DNA of 64,000 nt from Burkholderia paludis. GTDB lineage: Bacteria; Pseudomonadota; Gammaproteobacteria; Burkholderiales; Burkholderiaceae. Where the stretch lies: the NCBI RefSeq assembly GCF_000732615.1, contig NZ_JPGL01000024.1, positions 62,001 to 126,000 of the forward strand, read 5' to 3'. Below are positions 17,333-25,811 of this stretch, piece by piece; within the stretch, counting starts at the first letter, position 1, and every line of letters begins with the position of its first letter. Under the pieces are notes generated by a model, which searched no databases, was not told the DNA's origin, and was given only the letters and a program-made list of their open reading frames with translations. The position numbers and the translations under genes are program-made.

Positions 17333-19085
17333 CGGACACCCAGTTCTTCACGACGGTCGCGACGATCTTCGGATCCTGGCGGGCGATCGTGCGCGCGTAG
17401 TCGAGGTTGCGTTCGTAACGGTTCTTTTCGCTCTCGAAGCCGAGCAGCAGGGAGTCGGGTTCCTCGGCCTTGTCCGGCGCCGGCAGGCCGTCGAGCGCGA
17501 CCGGATCGTCCGGCGCGGCGAGCGTCGGCGCGGCCGGCTCGGGCGGCGGGAACGCGCGGCGCATCGCCGGGCGCACGAACATGAAGTAGAGCGCCGCCGC
17601 GGCCGCCGCGATGCCGAGCCACTTCGCGGCTTCCTTCGCCATCTCGATCATGTCGGGCTGGCGCCACCACGGCAGGTCGGCGTACGGGTCGGCCGTGGTC
17701 GAGAACGCGCTGTTCACGACGTTGACCGAGTCGCCGCGCTTGTCGTCGTAGCCCATCGCGTCCTTCACGAGCTGTTCGACCTGCGCGAGCTTCGCGGGCG
17801 GCAGCGGCTGCATCGTCACGTGGCCCTTCGCGTCGGCGACCGGCTGGTAGTTGACGACGACCGCGACCGACAGCCGCTTCACGCTGCCCATCGGTTGTTC
17901 GAGATGGCGGATCGTCTTGTCGAGCTCGTAGTTGGTCGTCTGGTCCTTGCGGTCGCTCACGGGCGTCGTCTGCGGCGCGTTCTGGCCGTTGCCGGCGACG
18001 ATCGGCGCCGACGCCGGCTGCGGCGGCGTGTTCGACAGCGCGCCCGGCACGCCCGATGCGCCGCCCTGCGCGAGTTCGGTCGCGCTGCTGGTCTGCTGGC
18101 TGCGGATCGCGGTCTGCTGCGGCGTGCCGTTCGGGCCGTAGCTTTCGGACGTCTGCTCGAGCTTCGAGAAATCGAGGTCCGCGCTGACCTGCGAGCGTGC
18201 GTTGCCGGTGCCGAACAGCGGTGCGAGGATCGCGTCGATGCGCTTCTGCGTGTTGCGCTCGACCTGCTGCACGTACTTGAGCTGGCTCGCGTCGAGGCCG
18301 GATGCCGACGCGGTCTGGGTCAGCAGGTTGCCGTCCTGGTCGACGATCGTCACGTTCTTCGCGGGCATGTCGGGCACGCCGGACGACACCATCCGCGTGA
18401 TCGCCTGGACCTGGCCGTCGTCGAGCACGCGGCCCGGGTAGAGGTCGACGAACACCGACGCGCTCGGCGCTTCCTTGTCGCGCACGAATACCGACGGCTT
18501 CGGGATCGCGAGATGCACGCGCGCGCCGCGCACGGCGTTGATCGACTCGATGGTGCGCTGCAGCTCGCCTTCGAGCGCGCGCTGGTAGTTCACCTGTTCG
18601 GCGAACTGGCTGATGCCGAATTTCTGGTTGTCCATCAGCTCGAAGCCGACCGAGCCGCCCTTCGGCAGCCCCATCGCGGCGAGCTTCAGGCGCGTTTCAT
18701 GCACCTGGTTCGACGGCACGAGGATCGCGCCGCCGGCATCGGCGAACTTGTAGGGAACGTTTGCCTGCTGGAGCGCGGCGATGATCGCGCCGCCGTCGCG
18801 GTCCGACAGGTTGCTGTACAGCACGCGGTAGTCGGGCGTGCGGCTCCACAGTACGAGCGCGGTGATCGCGGCGATCGCGAATGCGACGGCGATCACGAAC
18901 GGCAGCTTCGGGTTGCCCTTCATCCTCGAGATGCCGGGAATGCGTTCCGCGAAGCCGCCAAGTCCGAAGTCCGCGCCTGCGCCCCCCGCGCCCGGCAACG
19001 CGGCGGCCGCGGCGGCGCCGGACGCCGGGCTGGCGAGGCCCGCGCGGGCGTCTGGGTTGATCAGCGAGTTGGCCTGCGAATCCAT
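17322..19085 (-). CDS. fliF: Flagellar MS-ring protein FliF
   Basis: A 587-residue inner-membrane ring protein on which the basal body is built. Two transmembrane segments flank the periplasmic ring-building region: about 50-66 ([12 protein letters not shown]) and about 475-493 ([15 protein letters not shown]). The YscJ/FliF fold region includes GAIIVPS-like and GVEFA-related segments. The C-terminal tail that meets FliG is intact. ATG 19085 has GGAGAAAC eight bases upstream, deciding this start over the in-frame ATG at 19148. First gene of the leftward operon; divergent from fliE with 248 bases between. Confidence 0.97.
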   Translation of the reverse strand: MDSQANSLINPDARAGLASPASGAAAAAALPGAGGAGADFGLGGFAERIPGISRMKGNPKLPFVIAVAFAIAAITALVLWSRTPDYRVLYSNLSDRDGGAIIAALQQANVPYKFADAGGAILVPSNQVHETRLKLAAMGLPKGGSVGFELMDNQKFGISQFAEQVNYQRALEGELQRTIESINAVRGARVHLAIPKPSVFVRDKEAPSASVFVDLYPGRVLDDGQVQAITRMVSSGVPDMPAKNVTIVDQDGNLLTQTASASGLDASQLKYVQQVERNTQKRIDAILAPLFGTGNARSQVSADLDFSKLEQTSESYGPNGTPQQTAIRSQQTSSATELAQGGASGVPGALSNTPPQPASAPIVAGNGQNAPQTTPVSDRKDQTTNYELDKTIRHLEQPMGSVKRLSVAVVVNYQPVADAKGHVTMQPLPPAKLAQVEQLVKDAMGYDDKRGDSVNVVNSAFSTTADPYADLPWWRQPDMIEMAKEAAKWLGIAAAAAALYFMFVRPAMRRAFPPPEPAAPTLAAPDDPVALDGLPAPDKAEEPDSLLLGFESEKNRYERNLDYARTIARQDPKIVATVVKNWVSDER

Positions 19086-19333
19086 GCGTCGAGTTTCTCC
19101 GGAGCGGTACGACTGAGCTCGCTCGGACGAGCGGGCGGACAATGACACGATGCGATTATCGTGATCCGGGCGGTGCTCCGATCGACCGAAAAGAGCGGGG
19201 TTTCCCCCGTACTTTCTCGGCTTTGACGCGCGGCGCGCTGCTATCCTTTTTCGCGATCCGGCATGGTGCGCGTGGTGCGGCGCCGGCGGATCGCCCGGTG
19301 GTCCGGGTCTCTTCTCTAGGTTTTGGGGGCAGC

Positions 19334-19678
19334 ATGACTGCGAACGTCAGCGGAATCGGTTCGGTGTTGCAACAGATGCAGTCGCTGGCCGCGCAGGCGT
19401 CCGGCGGCGTCGGGAGCCCGACGGCGGCGCTGGCCGGCTCGGGTGCGGCCACGGCCAGCACGTTCGCGAGCGCGATGAAGGCGTCGCTCGACAAGATCAG
19501 CGGCGACCAGCAGCATGCGCTCGGCGAGGCGCAGGCGTTCGAGGTCGGTGCGCCGAACGTGTCGCTGAACGATGTGATGGTCGACATGCAGAAAGCCAAC
19601 ATCGGCTTCCAGTTCGGGCTCCAGGTCCGCAACAAGCTGGTGAGCGCTTACAACGACATCATGCAGATGTCGGTGTGA
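19334..19678 (+). CDS. fliE: Flagellar hook-basal body protein FliE
   Basis: A 114-residue export substrate forming the junction between MS ring and proximal rod. The C-terminal signature ([20 protein letters not shown], then [15 protein letters not shown]) is typical of FliE. A GGGGG stretch nine bases upstream supports ATG 19334. It is divergent from fliF, the usual arrangement in beta-proteobacteria, and no gene follows for 239 bases. Confidence 0.96.
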   Translation: MTANVSGIGSVLQQMQSLAAQASGGVGSPTAALAGSGAATASTFASAMKASLDKISGDQQHALGEAQAFEVGAPNVSLNDVMVDMQKANIGFQFGLQVRNKLVSAYNDIMQMSV

Positions 19679-19817
19679 CGGGGCGGCCTGTCGGGGAGGG
19701 GCCTCTAGGGGCGGCCCTCCAGAAATGGTCGCCCGGGGCGGTCGATCGCGGCCTCGGGGCTTGCCTGGCGGGGCGCGGCGGCCCGGCCTGACGCGCCCGC
19801 CGGAGGCGTCGCGCGCC

Positions 19818-19844
19818 TAAAGCTTTCCAAATCCCTTCCGATAA
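19818..19844 (+). promoter_or_regulatory. Sigma-28 (FliA) promoter upstream of fliS
   Basis: TAAA at 19818-19821, exactly 15 bases, then TCCGATAA at 19837-19844, against the consensus TAAA-N15-GCCGATAA (11 of 12 conserved positions). It lies 74 bases before the fliS start, fitting late-class control of filament chaperones. Confidence 0.85.
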
Positions 19845-19917
19845 CTCCGGAGAAGGTCGCGCCGTGCATTGCATGGCGGCGGCTCCCGTATAGCCATGGC
19901 ATAACAAGGAGAAGCGC

Positions 19918-20352
19918 ATGTTTTCCCCAGGACACGCTGGAGCCAGTGCATACGCGCGTGTCGGCGTCGAGACGGGGGTGATGGGCGCCTCGCCGCACCG
20001 GCTGATCGCGATGCTGTACCAGGGCGCGCGGCAGGCGGTTGCGCTGGCGCGCATGCATTTGCAGCAGGGCACCGTATCCGCGCGGGGCGAGGCGATCGGC
20101 AAGGCGATCCGGATCGTCGAGAGCGGCCTGAGGGCGTCGCTGAACCGTGACGCGGGCGGCCAGATCGCCGAGCGGCTCGATGCGCTGTATGCGTATATCG
20201 GCCGGCGCCTGCTCGAAGCGAACGCGCAGGCGAGCGACGCGATGCTGGTCGAGGTCGACGGGCTGCTCGCGACCCTCGAGGAAGCCTGGACGGGGATCGC
20301 ACCGGAAGTCGCGCGAATGGCAGCACAACAGGCAGTGGAAGCATCACGATGA
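19918..20352 (+). CDS. fliS: Flagellar export chaperone FliS
   Basis: A 144-residue, four-helix cytoplasmic chaperone that binds flagellin and prevents early polymerisation. The N-terminal YARVGVETGVMGASPHRLIAML segment is the FliS hallmark. An AAGGAG stretch lies immediately upstream of ATG 19918. The stop overlaps the fliT start by four bases (ATGA). Unusually, neither flagellin nor fliD is adjacent in this window. A sigma-28 promoter lies upstream. Confidence 0.94.
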   Translation: MFSPGHAGASAYARVGVETGVMGASPHRLIAMLYQGARQAVALARMHLQQGTVSARGEAIGKAIRIVESGLRASLNRDAGGQIAERLDALYAYIGRRLLEANAQASDAMLVEVDGLLATLEEAWTGIAPEVARMAAQQAVEASR

Positions 20353-20681
20353 ATCGCAAGGCCGAATACTTCGAACGTTACGAGGCGCTCGCCGCCGTGT
20401 CGGGCCGGATGCTGTGCGCCGCGCGCAGCGCCGACTGGAGCGCGTTGCCGGGGTTGCAGGCCGAATTCATGCAGCTGGTTGACGGGCTGAAGGAGGCAGA
20501 TCCGGGCGTCGTGCTCGACAAATCGGATCTCGGCCGCAAGCTCGACCTGATCCGCCGCATCCTGGCCGACGACGCCGCGATCCGCGATCTCGCGAGCCCG
20601 GACGTCGCGCGGCTGTCCGCGCTGTTCGAGGCGCGGCGCTCGACCAAGGTATTGACCGATCTCTACCGCGCGCGCGGGTAG
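20349..20681 (+). CDS. fliT: Flagellar protein FliT
   Basis: A 110-residue helical protein, the expected size for FliT, the chaperone of the filament cap FliD. In enterics it also inhibits FlhDC. Its identity rests on size, a charged helical pattern (RKAEYFERYEAL near the start) and the ATGA overlap with fliS; sequence conservation in this family is low. No signal or membrane segment is present. Confidence 0.82.
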   Translation: MNRKAEYFERYEALAAVSGRMLCAARSADWSALPGLQAEFMQLVDGLKEADPGVVLDKSDLGRKLDLIRRILADDAAIRDLASPDVARLSALFEARRSTKVLTDLYRARG

Positions 20682-20811
20682 GGCCCGTGTCCAGGGGCAC
20701 GGGCGCCGGGGCGCACGGGCCCGGCGCGGCATGCGCGCGATTCCCGCGGGCGGCGCCGGTGTGCCGTTTGCGGATTCGCAACGATGTGTCTGAGATGAGC
20801 AGGCTCCGATC

Positions 20812-22152
20812 ATGACCGGTATCGACTCCGTTGCGGCCGCGCTGCTGGCGAGCCGCCTCGACAGCCTGCTGACCGGCACCGTGTCGGCGCCCGCCGGCAG
20901 CGGTACGACCGCGCAGGTCGGCACGCCCGGCGCCGGCGCGTCGTCCTCGCCTTCGACCGGCGGCCCGCCCGCCGCGCCGCCGGCTTCCACGCAGACTGCG
21001 CTGTCCGAAGTCGGGCGCGTGCTCGACGCGATCTCGCGTGCGGGCGGCGACGCGACCCCGGCGATTGCCGGGCGCGTGCCGCTGCTGGCCGACCCGACCG
21101 TGCTGCTGGCCGATCCGGCGGGGCCGGCCCAGGCGAGCGCAGCCGCTCCGGCCCCTCCGGCCGCGACGTCCACCCAGGCTTCCGCCGCGACGGCGGCTTC
21201 CCCGGCCGCGCCGCCGGTGGCGGCGCTGAGCGCGGCGCTTGCGCAGGCGGTGAGCGAGAGCGGCCTCTTCTACGAATCGCACCTCGCGCAGTGGCTGGCC
21301 GGCCAGCGCCCGCTCGCGGCGCTGATGCGCGAGCCGCAGGCGCGCCTTGCGGCCGCGCAGGCCGACCCGGACGCCGCCGCGCAATACGATTCGACCGATG
21401 TGCTCGACGAGCTGCTCGCACAGCGCTCGCCGCCGCCTGCGACCGCGCGGGCGACGGCGCAACCGGGCACGCCGCCGCCGGGCGGCGCGCCGGCTCGCGA
21501 CCCGGCGCAGGCCTGGGCGGCGGGCGCCCGGCAGGGGGCGGCGTTGCCGCCCGACACGGCCGATCCGCTCGCCGAGCGCCCCGACGCGCGCTGGACGCCC
21601 GCACGGGCCGACCTGGCCGCCGCGTCGTCCGATTCGCCGGCGCAGACGTTCGCCACCGTGCATCCGGCCGCCGTCCCGCTTGTCAGGCAGCAGCTCGATG
21701 CGCTGGCAACCGACCAGTTTCGCTGGACGGGCGAGGCATGGCCCGGCGCGCGGCTCGACTGGACGATCGAGCCCGACGATTCGGGCGGCCGCGCGCCGCG
21801 CGGCGACGACGACACGGGCGACGGCATCGCATGGCGCACGCGCCTGACGCTGACGCTGCCGTCGCTCGGCACGGTGGACGCGGAACTGGTGCTGAACGGC
21901 GCGCAGCTCGTCGCGCGGCTGCGCGCGAACCAGGCGGGCGCCGACCGTCTCACGCGGCACGAAGCCGCGCTGCGGCAACGGCTCGAGGGGTCGGGGCTGC
22001 GGGTGGGCGGGCTGTCGATTCGCGCGGTCGACGATGCGCCGGACAGCTTCGACCTGTTTGCGGCCCAGGCCGCCGCCGCCGCGTATGCGCGCGGCGCGGC
22101 CGGCGAACCGGCGCAGCGTGCGCCGGATATCGACGACGAGGTGCTGCAGTGA
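20812..22152 (+). CDS. Second FliK-like hook-length control protein
   Basis: A 446-residue protein with a Pro/Ala/Gln-rich N-terminal half (low complexity to about residue 280) and a C-terminal Flg_hook-like domain at about 330-420. That domain includes TRLTLTLPSLGTVDAELVLNG, which mirrors the ELTLNPPDLGPLQV segment of the classical FliK at 12278-13621. GAGATGAGCAGG lies upstream of ATG 20812. The next gene, three bases on, encodes an FlhB C-terminal-like protein, so the pair could act in export specificity switching. Annotated elsewhere sometimes simply as FliK; the functional split between the two is unknown. Confidence 0.8.
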   Translation: MTGIDSVAAALLASRLDSLLTGTVSAPAGSGTTAQVGTPGAGASSSPSTGGPPAAPPASTQTALSEVGRVLDAISRAGGDATPAIAGRVPLLADPTVLLADPAGPAQASAAAPAPPAATSTQASAATAASPAAPPVAALSAALAQAVSESGLFYESHLAQWLAGQRPLAALMREPQARLAAAQADPDAAAQYDSTDVLDELLAQRSPPPATARATAQPGTPPPGGAPARDPAQAWAAGARQGAALPPDTADPLAERPDARWTPARADLAAASSDSPAQTFATVHPAAVPLVRQQLDALATDQFRWTGEAWPGARLDWTIEPDDSGGRAPRGDDDTGDGIAWRTRLTLTLPSLGTVDAELVLNGAQLVARLRANQAGADRLTRHEAALRQRLEGSGLRVGGLSIRAVDDAPDSFDLFAAQAAAAAYARGAAGEPAQRAPDIDDEVLQ

Positions 22153-22154
22153 GC

Positions 22155-22466
22155 ATGAAGTCCCGCAAGCGCGCGGCCGCGCTCGTCTACGACCCGAAGG
22201 GCGGCGACGAGGCGCCGCGCGTGGTCGCGAAAGGGTATGGCGCACTCGCCGAGATGATTGTCGCGCGCGCGCACGACGCCGGGTTGTACGTGCATACGGC
22301 GCCGGAGATGGTGTCGCTGCTGATGCAGGTGGACCTCGACGACCGGATTCCGCCGCAGCTCTATCATGCCGTCGCGGATCTGCTTGCGTGGCTGTACGCG
22401 CTCGACCGCACCGAGCCCGCGCCGGACGACGCCGCGCCGCGTTTCCCGCTGCCGCCGCTGCGCTGA
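22155..22466 (+). CDS. FlhB C-terminal domain-like protein (FhlB family)
   Basis: A 103-residue soluble protein matching the cytoplasmic C-terminal part of FlhB/YscU export-switch proteins, without the membrane domain. KGGDEAPRVVAKGYGALAEMI resembles FlhB sequence downstream of its self-cleavage site, but the NPTH cleavage motif itself is missing: the equivalent position reads VYDPKGGD. The ATG at 22155 and an in-frame GTG at 22149 are both possible. Three bases separate it from the second FliK-like gene, so the two are probably co-translated. Proteins of this type occur in many Gram-negative flagellar clusters; their role is not settled. Confidence 0.82.
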   Translation: MKSRKRAAALVYDPKGGDEAPRVVAKGYGALAEMIVARAHDAGLYVHTAPEMVSLLMQVDLDDRIPPQLYHAVADLLAWLYALDRTEPAPDDAAPRFPLPPLR

Positions 22467-22644
22467 ACGGCCCCTGTCGGGACGATTTCTTACGAAATTC
22501 TGTCTTTGCCTTGCGGAATCATTCTGCCGGCAACCAATGCCTATCGGCCGGCATCATGCGCGCTACGCGTGCTCTTTTCCCGCCCATCCTCGCTCGTCCG
22601 GCGTGCCGCGGCGCGCCCGTGCGGATTGAGCCGGCAGTGGATTT

Positions 22645-22663
22645 GTGTAATGATATCCATTCT
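22645..22663 (+). promoter_or_regulatory. Candidate Fur box
   Basis: TGTAATGATATCCATTCTC matches the 19-base Fur consensus GATAATGATAATCATTATC at 14 of 19 positions, including the central AATGATA and CATT blocks. It lies 74 bases upstream of the PepSY-domain gene, implying iron-repressed expression. Confidence 0.72.
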
Positions 22664-22736
22664 CATTTTCATGTTTCCCGGGCGGCACGCATTCCCTGCG
22701 CGCCGCCCGTTGCTTTGAACGAATGGATACTTTCGC

Positions 22737-23456
22737 GTGAACGCGCCCGAAACGATCAATCCGCCCCGAGCGGGCGTCACCGTGCTGCGTCCTGCCGCAC
22801 GCCCGCTGAGCGACGACGAACTGGCCGCGCGCCGCCAGCGTTCGCGCCGCGCGACCTTCATCAAGTGGCTGCGCAAAGTGCATGGCTGGGTCGGCCTGTG
22901 GGGCGCGGTGCTGGGGCTGCTGTTCGGCGTGACGGGTGTGCTGCTCAACCATCGCGCGCCGCCGCTGAAGATCTCGACCGGCGAACCCCAGGTCGAGCAG
23001 ATGCAGATCGCGCTGCCCGATCCGGCGCCGAAGTCGCCCGCCGCGATGACGAAGTGGCTGCAGCAGGAACTGCACTTCGACGGCACGCCGGGCCGCCTGC
23101 GCAAGGAACCCGCGCAGGCCGTGGCGTGGGGCGACCGGAGCGTGATGCAGCCCGAGCGCTGGCAGATGGGCGTGTTCGGCCCGCACCAGAACCTGCAGGC
23201 CGAATACTGGGTCGGCAACGGCTACGTGTCGGTGAAGCGCACGGGCAACACATTCCTGACGACGCTGAACAACCTGCATCGCGGCGTCGGCATGAATCTC
23301 GGCTGGGTGCTGCTGATGGACACGATCGCGGGCTCGATGATCCTGCTGTCGCTCACCGGCGTGCTGCTGTGGACCGAGCTGAACAAGCGCCGCACGGTAG
23401 GCGTCGTGCTGGTGGTCGGATCGGTCGCAGCGGCGCTCGCCGCCGGCCTGACCTGA
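22737..23456 (+). CDS. PepSY-associated TM helix protein, iron-regulated
   Basis: A 239-residue inner-membrane protein with three hydrophobic helices: about 50-70 (VGLWGAVLGLLFGVTGVLLNH), about 190-212 and 218-237. The WLRKVHGWVGLW and NLHRGVGMNLGW segments, each with a helix-associated His, match the PepSY-associated TM family. Related proteins include putative ferric-reductase-like components for siderophore iron release. The GTG at 22737 is used as start; the nearby ATG at 22723 is out of frame. The Fur box upstream supports a role in iron acquisition, which is inference; no siderophore gene is adjacent. Confidence 0.85.
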   Translation: MNAPETINPPRAGVTVLRPAARPLSDDELAARRQRSRRATFIKWLRKVHGWVGLWGAVLGLLFGVTGVLLNHRAPPLKISTGEPQVEQMQIALPDPAPKSPAAMTKWLQQELHFDGTPGRLRKEPAQAVAWGDRSVMQPERWQMGVFGPHQNLQAEYWVGNGYVSVKRTGNTFLTTLNNLHRGVGMNLGWVLLMDTIAGSMILLSLTGVLLWTELNKRRTVGVVLVVGSVAAALAAGLT

Positions 23457-23523
23457 TCCCGGCCGGCACCCGCGCCGGCCACGGGTCGTTGCCGCCGCCT
23501 GCCCGGCGCGGCAACGGTGCGGA

Positions 23524-24549
23524 TCAAAGGCCGCAGGTCGCGCCGCTGTTCGCCGCGATCTCGCGCGCGGCCTTGGCGCCCTCGACCTGCAGGATCGTCG
23601 GCAGCGACACGTGGTTCTTCGCGGCGGTGATCTCGGCGAGGATCGAAATCGCGATTTCCGGCGGCGTCCGGCTGCCGATGTAGATGCCGGCCGGCCCGTG
23701 CAGCCGGGCCAGTTCCGCTTCGTTCAGGTCGAATTCGCGCAGCCGCTCGCGCCGCGCCGCGTTGTTGCGTCGCGAGCCGAGCGCGCCCACGTAGAACGCC
23801 GGCGTCTTCAGCGCCTCCATCAATGCGAGATCGTCGAGCTTCGGATCGTGCGTGAGCGCGATCACGGCCGAGCGGGCGTCGAGCTGCATGTCGAGCACCG
23901 TGTCGTCGGGCATCGTGTGCACGACGCGCGTGCCCGGCACGTCCCACGCGTCCGTGTATTCCTCGCGCGGATCGCACACCGTCACCTGGTAGTCGAGCCC
24001 GACCGCGATCTGGCACAGATAGCGCGACAGCTGGCCGGCGCCGATCACGAGCATCCGGTAGCGCGGCCCGTGGATCGTCACGAGCCGCTCGCCGTCGAAA
24101 CCGAGCCCGTCGGCCGGCCGGGCGGGCGACAGCGACGCGCGGCCGGTCGCGAGCGTCATCGTGCGCGTGACGAGGCGGCCGGCCTCGACTTCCGCGCACA
24201 GCGCCGCGACCCCGCTGTCGCGCGTGAGCGGCTCGAGCACGAGCTGGATCGTGCCGCCGCAAGGCAGCCCGAAGCGGTGGGCTTCCTCGGCCGTCACGCC
24301 GTACTTGAGCGCTTCCGGGCGCGCATCGGCCGCGATCCCGCTCGCGTGCACGCGGGCGATCAGGTCGTCCTCGATGCACCCGCCGGACACGGAGCCGACC
24401 ACCAGACCGTCCTCGCGCACCGCGAGCATCGCGCCTTCGGGGCGCGGCGACGAGCCCCACGTCTTCACGACCGTCACGAGCAGCACGCGGCGGCCTTCTT
24501 CGATCCAGCGCGCGCTGGATTTCAATACATCGAGATCGACGCTTTCCAT
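23524..24549 (-). CDS. XdhC/CoxI family protein
   Basis: A 341-residue protein of the XdhC/CoxI family, which binds and sulfurates molybdenum cofactor for insertion into xanthine dehydrogenase-type hydroxylases. It has the N-terminal XdhC_CoxI domain (GSVSGGCIEDDL near 55-66), a C-terminal Rossmann region (VIGAGQLSRYL near 170-180) and the family's GALGSRRNN motif. Two tandem ATGs (24552 and 24549) occur; AGGAAAC spacing favours 24549. No molybdenum hydroxylase gene lies nearby, so it may serve a distant enzyme. Confidence 0.88.
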   Translation of the reverse strand: MESVDLDVLKSSARWIEEGRRVLLVTVVKTWGSSPRPEGAMLAVREDGLVVGSVSGGCIEDDLIARVHASGIAADARPEALKYGVTAEEAHRFGLPCGGTIQLVLEPLTRDSGVAALCAEVEAGRLVTRTMTLATGRASLSPARPADGLGFDGERLVTIHGPRYRMLVIGAGQLSRYLCQIAVGLDYQVTVCDPREEYTDAWDVPGTRVVHTMPDDTVLDMQLDARSAVIALTHDPKLDDLALMEALKTPAFYVGALGSRRNNAARRERLREFDLNEAELARLHGPAGIYIGSRTPPEIAISILAEITAAKNHVSLPTILQVEGAKAAREIAANSGATCGL

Positions 24550-24765
24550 CATCCGTTTCCTGTTGCCGGACGGCACCGCCGGTGCGGGCCGCCGTTCAAT
24601 GGCGGGATTATGAACCTGCCGCGGCAAGCGTGCAGTTGCCGGGGAAGCGTGAACCGGGGAAGGGGGCGTGGCGCGGGGGAAGGAAGCGGAATGCCCGGAG
24701 CCGGGCCCGACGGCGCACCCCGTCGGTGAACCGCCGGGCGGACGGATCCGCCCGGCGGCGAGGCG

Positions 24766-25269
24766 TCAGAGCGAGCCCAGGTACTGCGTCAGGTGGCGGA
24801 TGTCGTTGTCATACGCGCTCGGCGAACCGAGCTCGACGCCGCCGCTGCGCACGTAGTACTCGAACGGCACGGAGCGGGTGCCGAAGAACGGCAGGAAGTT
24901 GTCCGGCTGCAGCGTCGTGCCGTTCAGGCCGATCGCCCAGTTCCGCGACTTGTACAGCTCGAGCTCGCGGATCGTAGCCTGGACCTGGTTCGTTTCCGAC
25001 GCGCGAATCGCGGCGATGTGCTGCGTCAGCGTCTCGATGTTCGCCTGGTAGGCGGTCGGCTCGCCGACCGAGACGCCGCGTGCGCGAACGTAGTAGCTGA
25101 ACGGCAGGTTGCGCTCGGTGAAGAACGTCAGGAAACCGTCCGGCGCCAGCGTATCCCCGTTCAGTCCGATCGCCCAGTTCTTGCTTTGATAATCCCTGAG
25201 CCCCGCGATCGTCTGGTTGGCCGCGTTGATTTCGACCTTCGCCGTGACGTTGACCAATGTATTGCTCAT
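24766..25269 (-). CDS. Orphan protein built of two tandem ~79-residue repeats
   Basis: A 167-residue protein I do not recognise. Two near-identical units lie in tandem with a 79-residue period: NWAIGLNG occurs at 31-38 and again at 110-117. Each is followed by TLxPDxFLxFF, a short loop, PFxYYVR, GVxxGxPxAY and LTQ. There is no signal peptide, membrane segment or Cys. AGAGAGG seven bases upstream supports ATG 25269. The gene sits at the edge of an AT-rich pocket (25370-25690), so recent acquisition is possible. Conserved aromatic and Asn residues would suit a carbohydrate-binding or structural role, but that is a guess. Confidence 0.85.
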   Translation of the reverse strand: MSNTLVNVTAKVEINAANQTIAGLRDYQSKNWAIGLNGDTLAPDGFLTFFTERNLPFSYYVRARGVSVGEPTAYQANIETLTQHIAAIRASETNQVQATIRELELYKSRNWAIGLNGTTLQPDNFLPFFGTRSVPFEYYVRSGGVELGSPSAYDNDIRHLTQYLGSL

Positions 25270-25811
25270 GAAAGACCTCTCTGGTTCTTGTTGAACTTCG
25301 GACAGGTGCAGCGACATGCCTCCGGACGGAGGCAATTCAATACCGGCGGCCGGATTGCTCGGCCCGGTCGCATTAAATTAAAAGCCTGCTGAAATTCCGA
25401 TTACGAATAATCGATGAATATCTGGTTTGCGAAAAATGAATTCAATGAAATCGATTGCAGCGGACTACGCTTCCGATGTGCTGTGTGGCCCGTCTGGCAT
25501 GGCTCGGGCGGGATGCTGCCGAACGACCTGAATACTAGTTTGGCGAATGCGGGAGTTCAATGCCGGTTGCGCGATTATTTTCTGCTATTCATATTCAAAT
25601 TAACCTGATTAGATTTTCTGTCGATTAAATTGGCGATTCGGGCCGAATATATCGGCATTCGAAAAACAGGCGATCGGAAATGGAATTGCCGCGCGTATCG
25701 TTGCGGGACGCGCAACGTGGCGGCAGGCAGGCGGGGGAAGGCGGAGAGGGGGCGGGGCCGGATACCGGCCCCGCGGGTGCGCACCGTGCCGCGCGCGGCA
25801 CGGCGCGGCGT
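25270..25811. other. AT-rich intergenic pocket
   Basis: About 540 bases between the tandem-repeat gene and the permease gene. The part from about 25370 to 25690 is conspicuously AT-richer than the window, with runs such as TTAAATTAAAAG and TTCAATGAAATCG. It probably holds the promoter of the tandem-repeat gene. A 64-codon plus-strand frame (25414-25608) has no ribosome-binding site or domain. GC-rich palindromes at 25759-25777 and around 25784-25803 follow the permease stop and may end its transcript. Confidence 0.5.
25317..25334 (-). promoter_or_regulatory. Hairpin in the leader of the tandem-repeat gene
   Basis: TGCCTCC (25317-25323) and GGAGGCA (25328-25334) form a 7-bp stem with a 4-base loop about 50 bases upstream of the ATG. 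The GGAGG arm is a Shine-Dalgarno-like sequence but not the one used for this gene. Confidence 0.35.

Noticed and set aside
25759-25803. GC-rich palindromes after the permease gene as a terminator
   Set aside because: Strong stems but no T-run, so intrinsic termination is not supported; noted only as a possible 3'-end structure.
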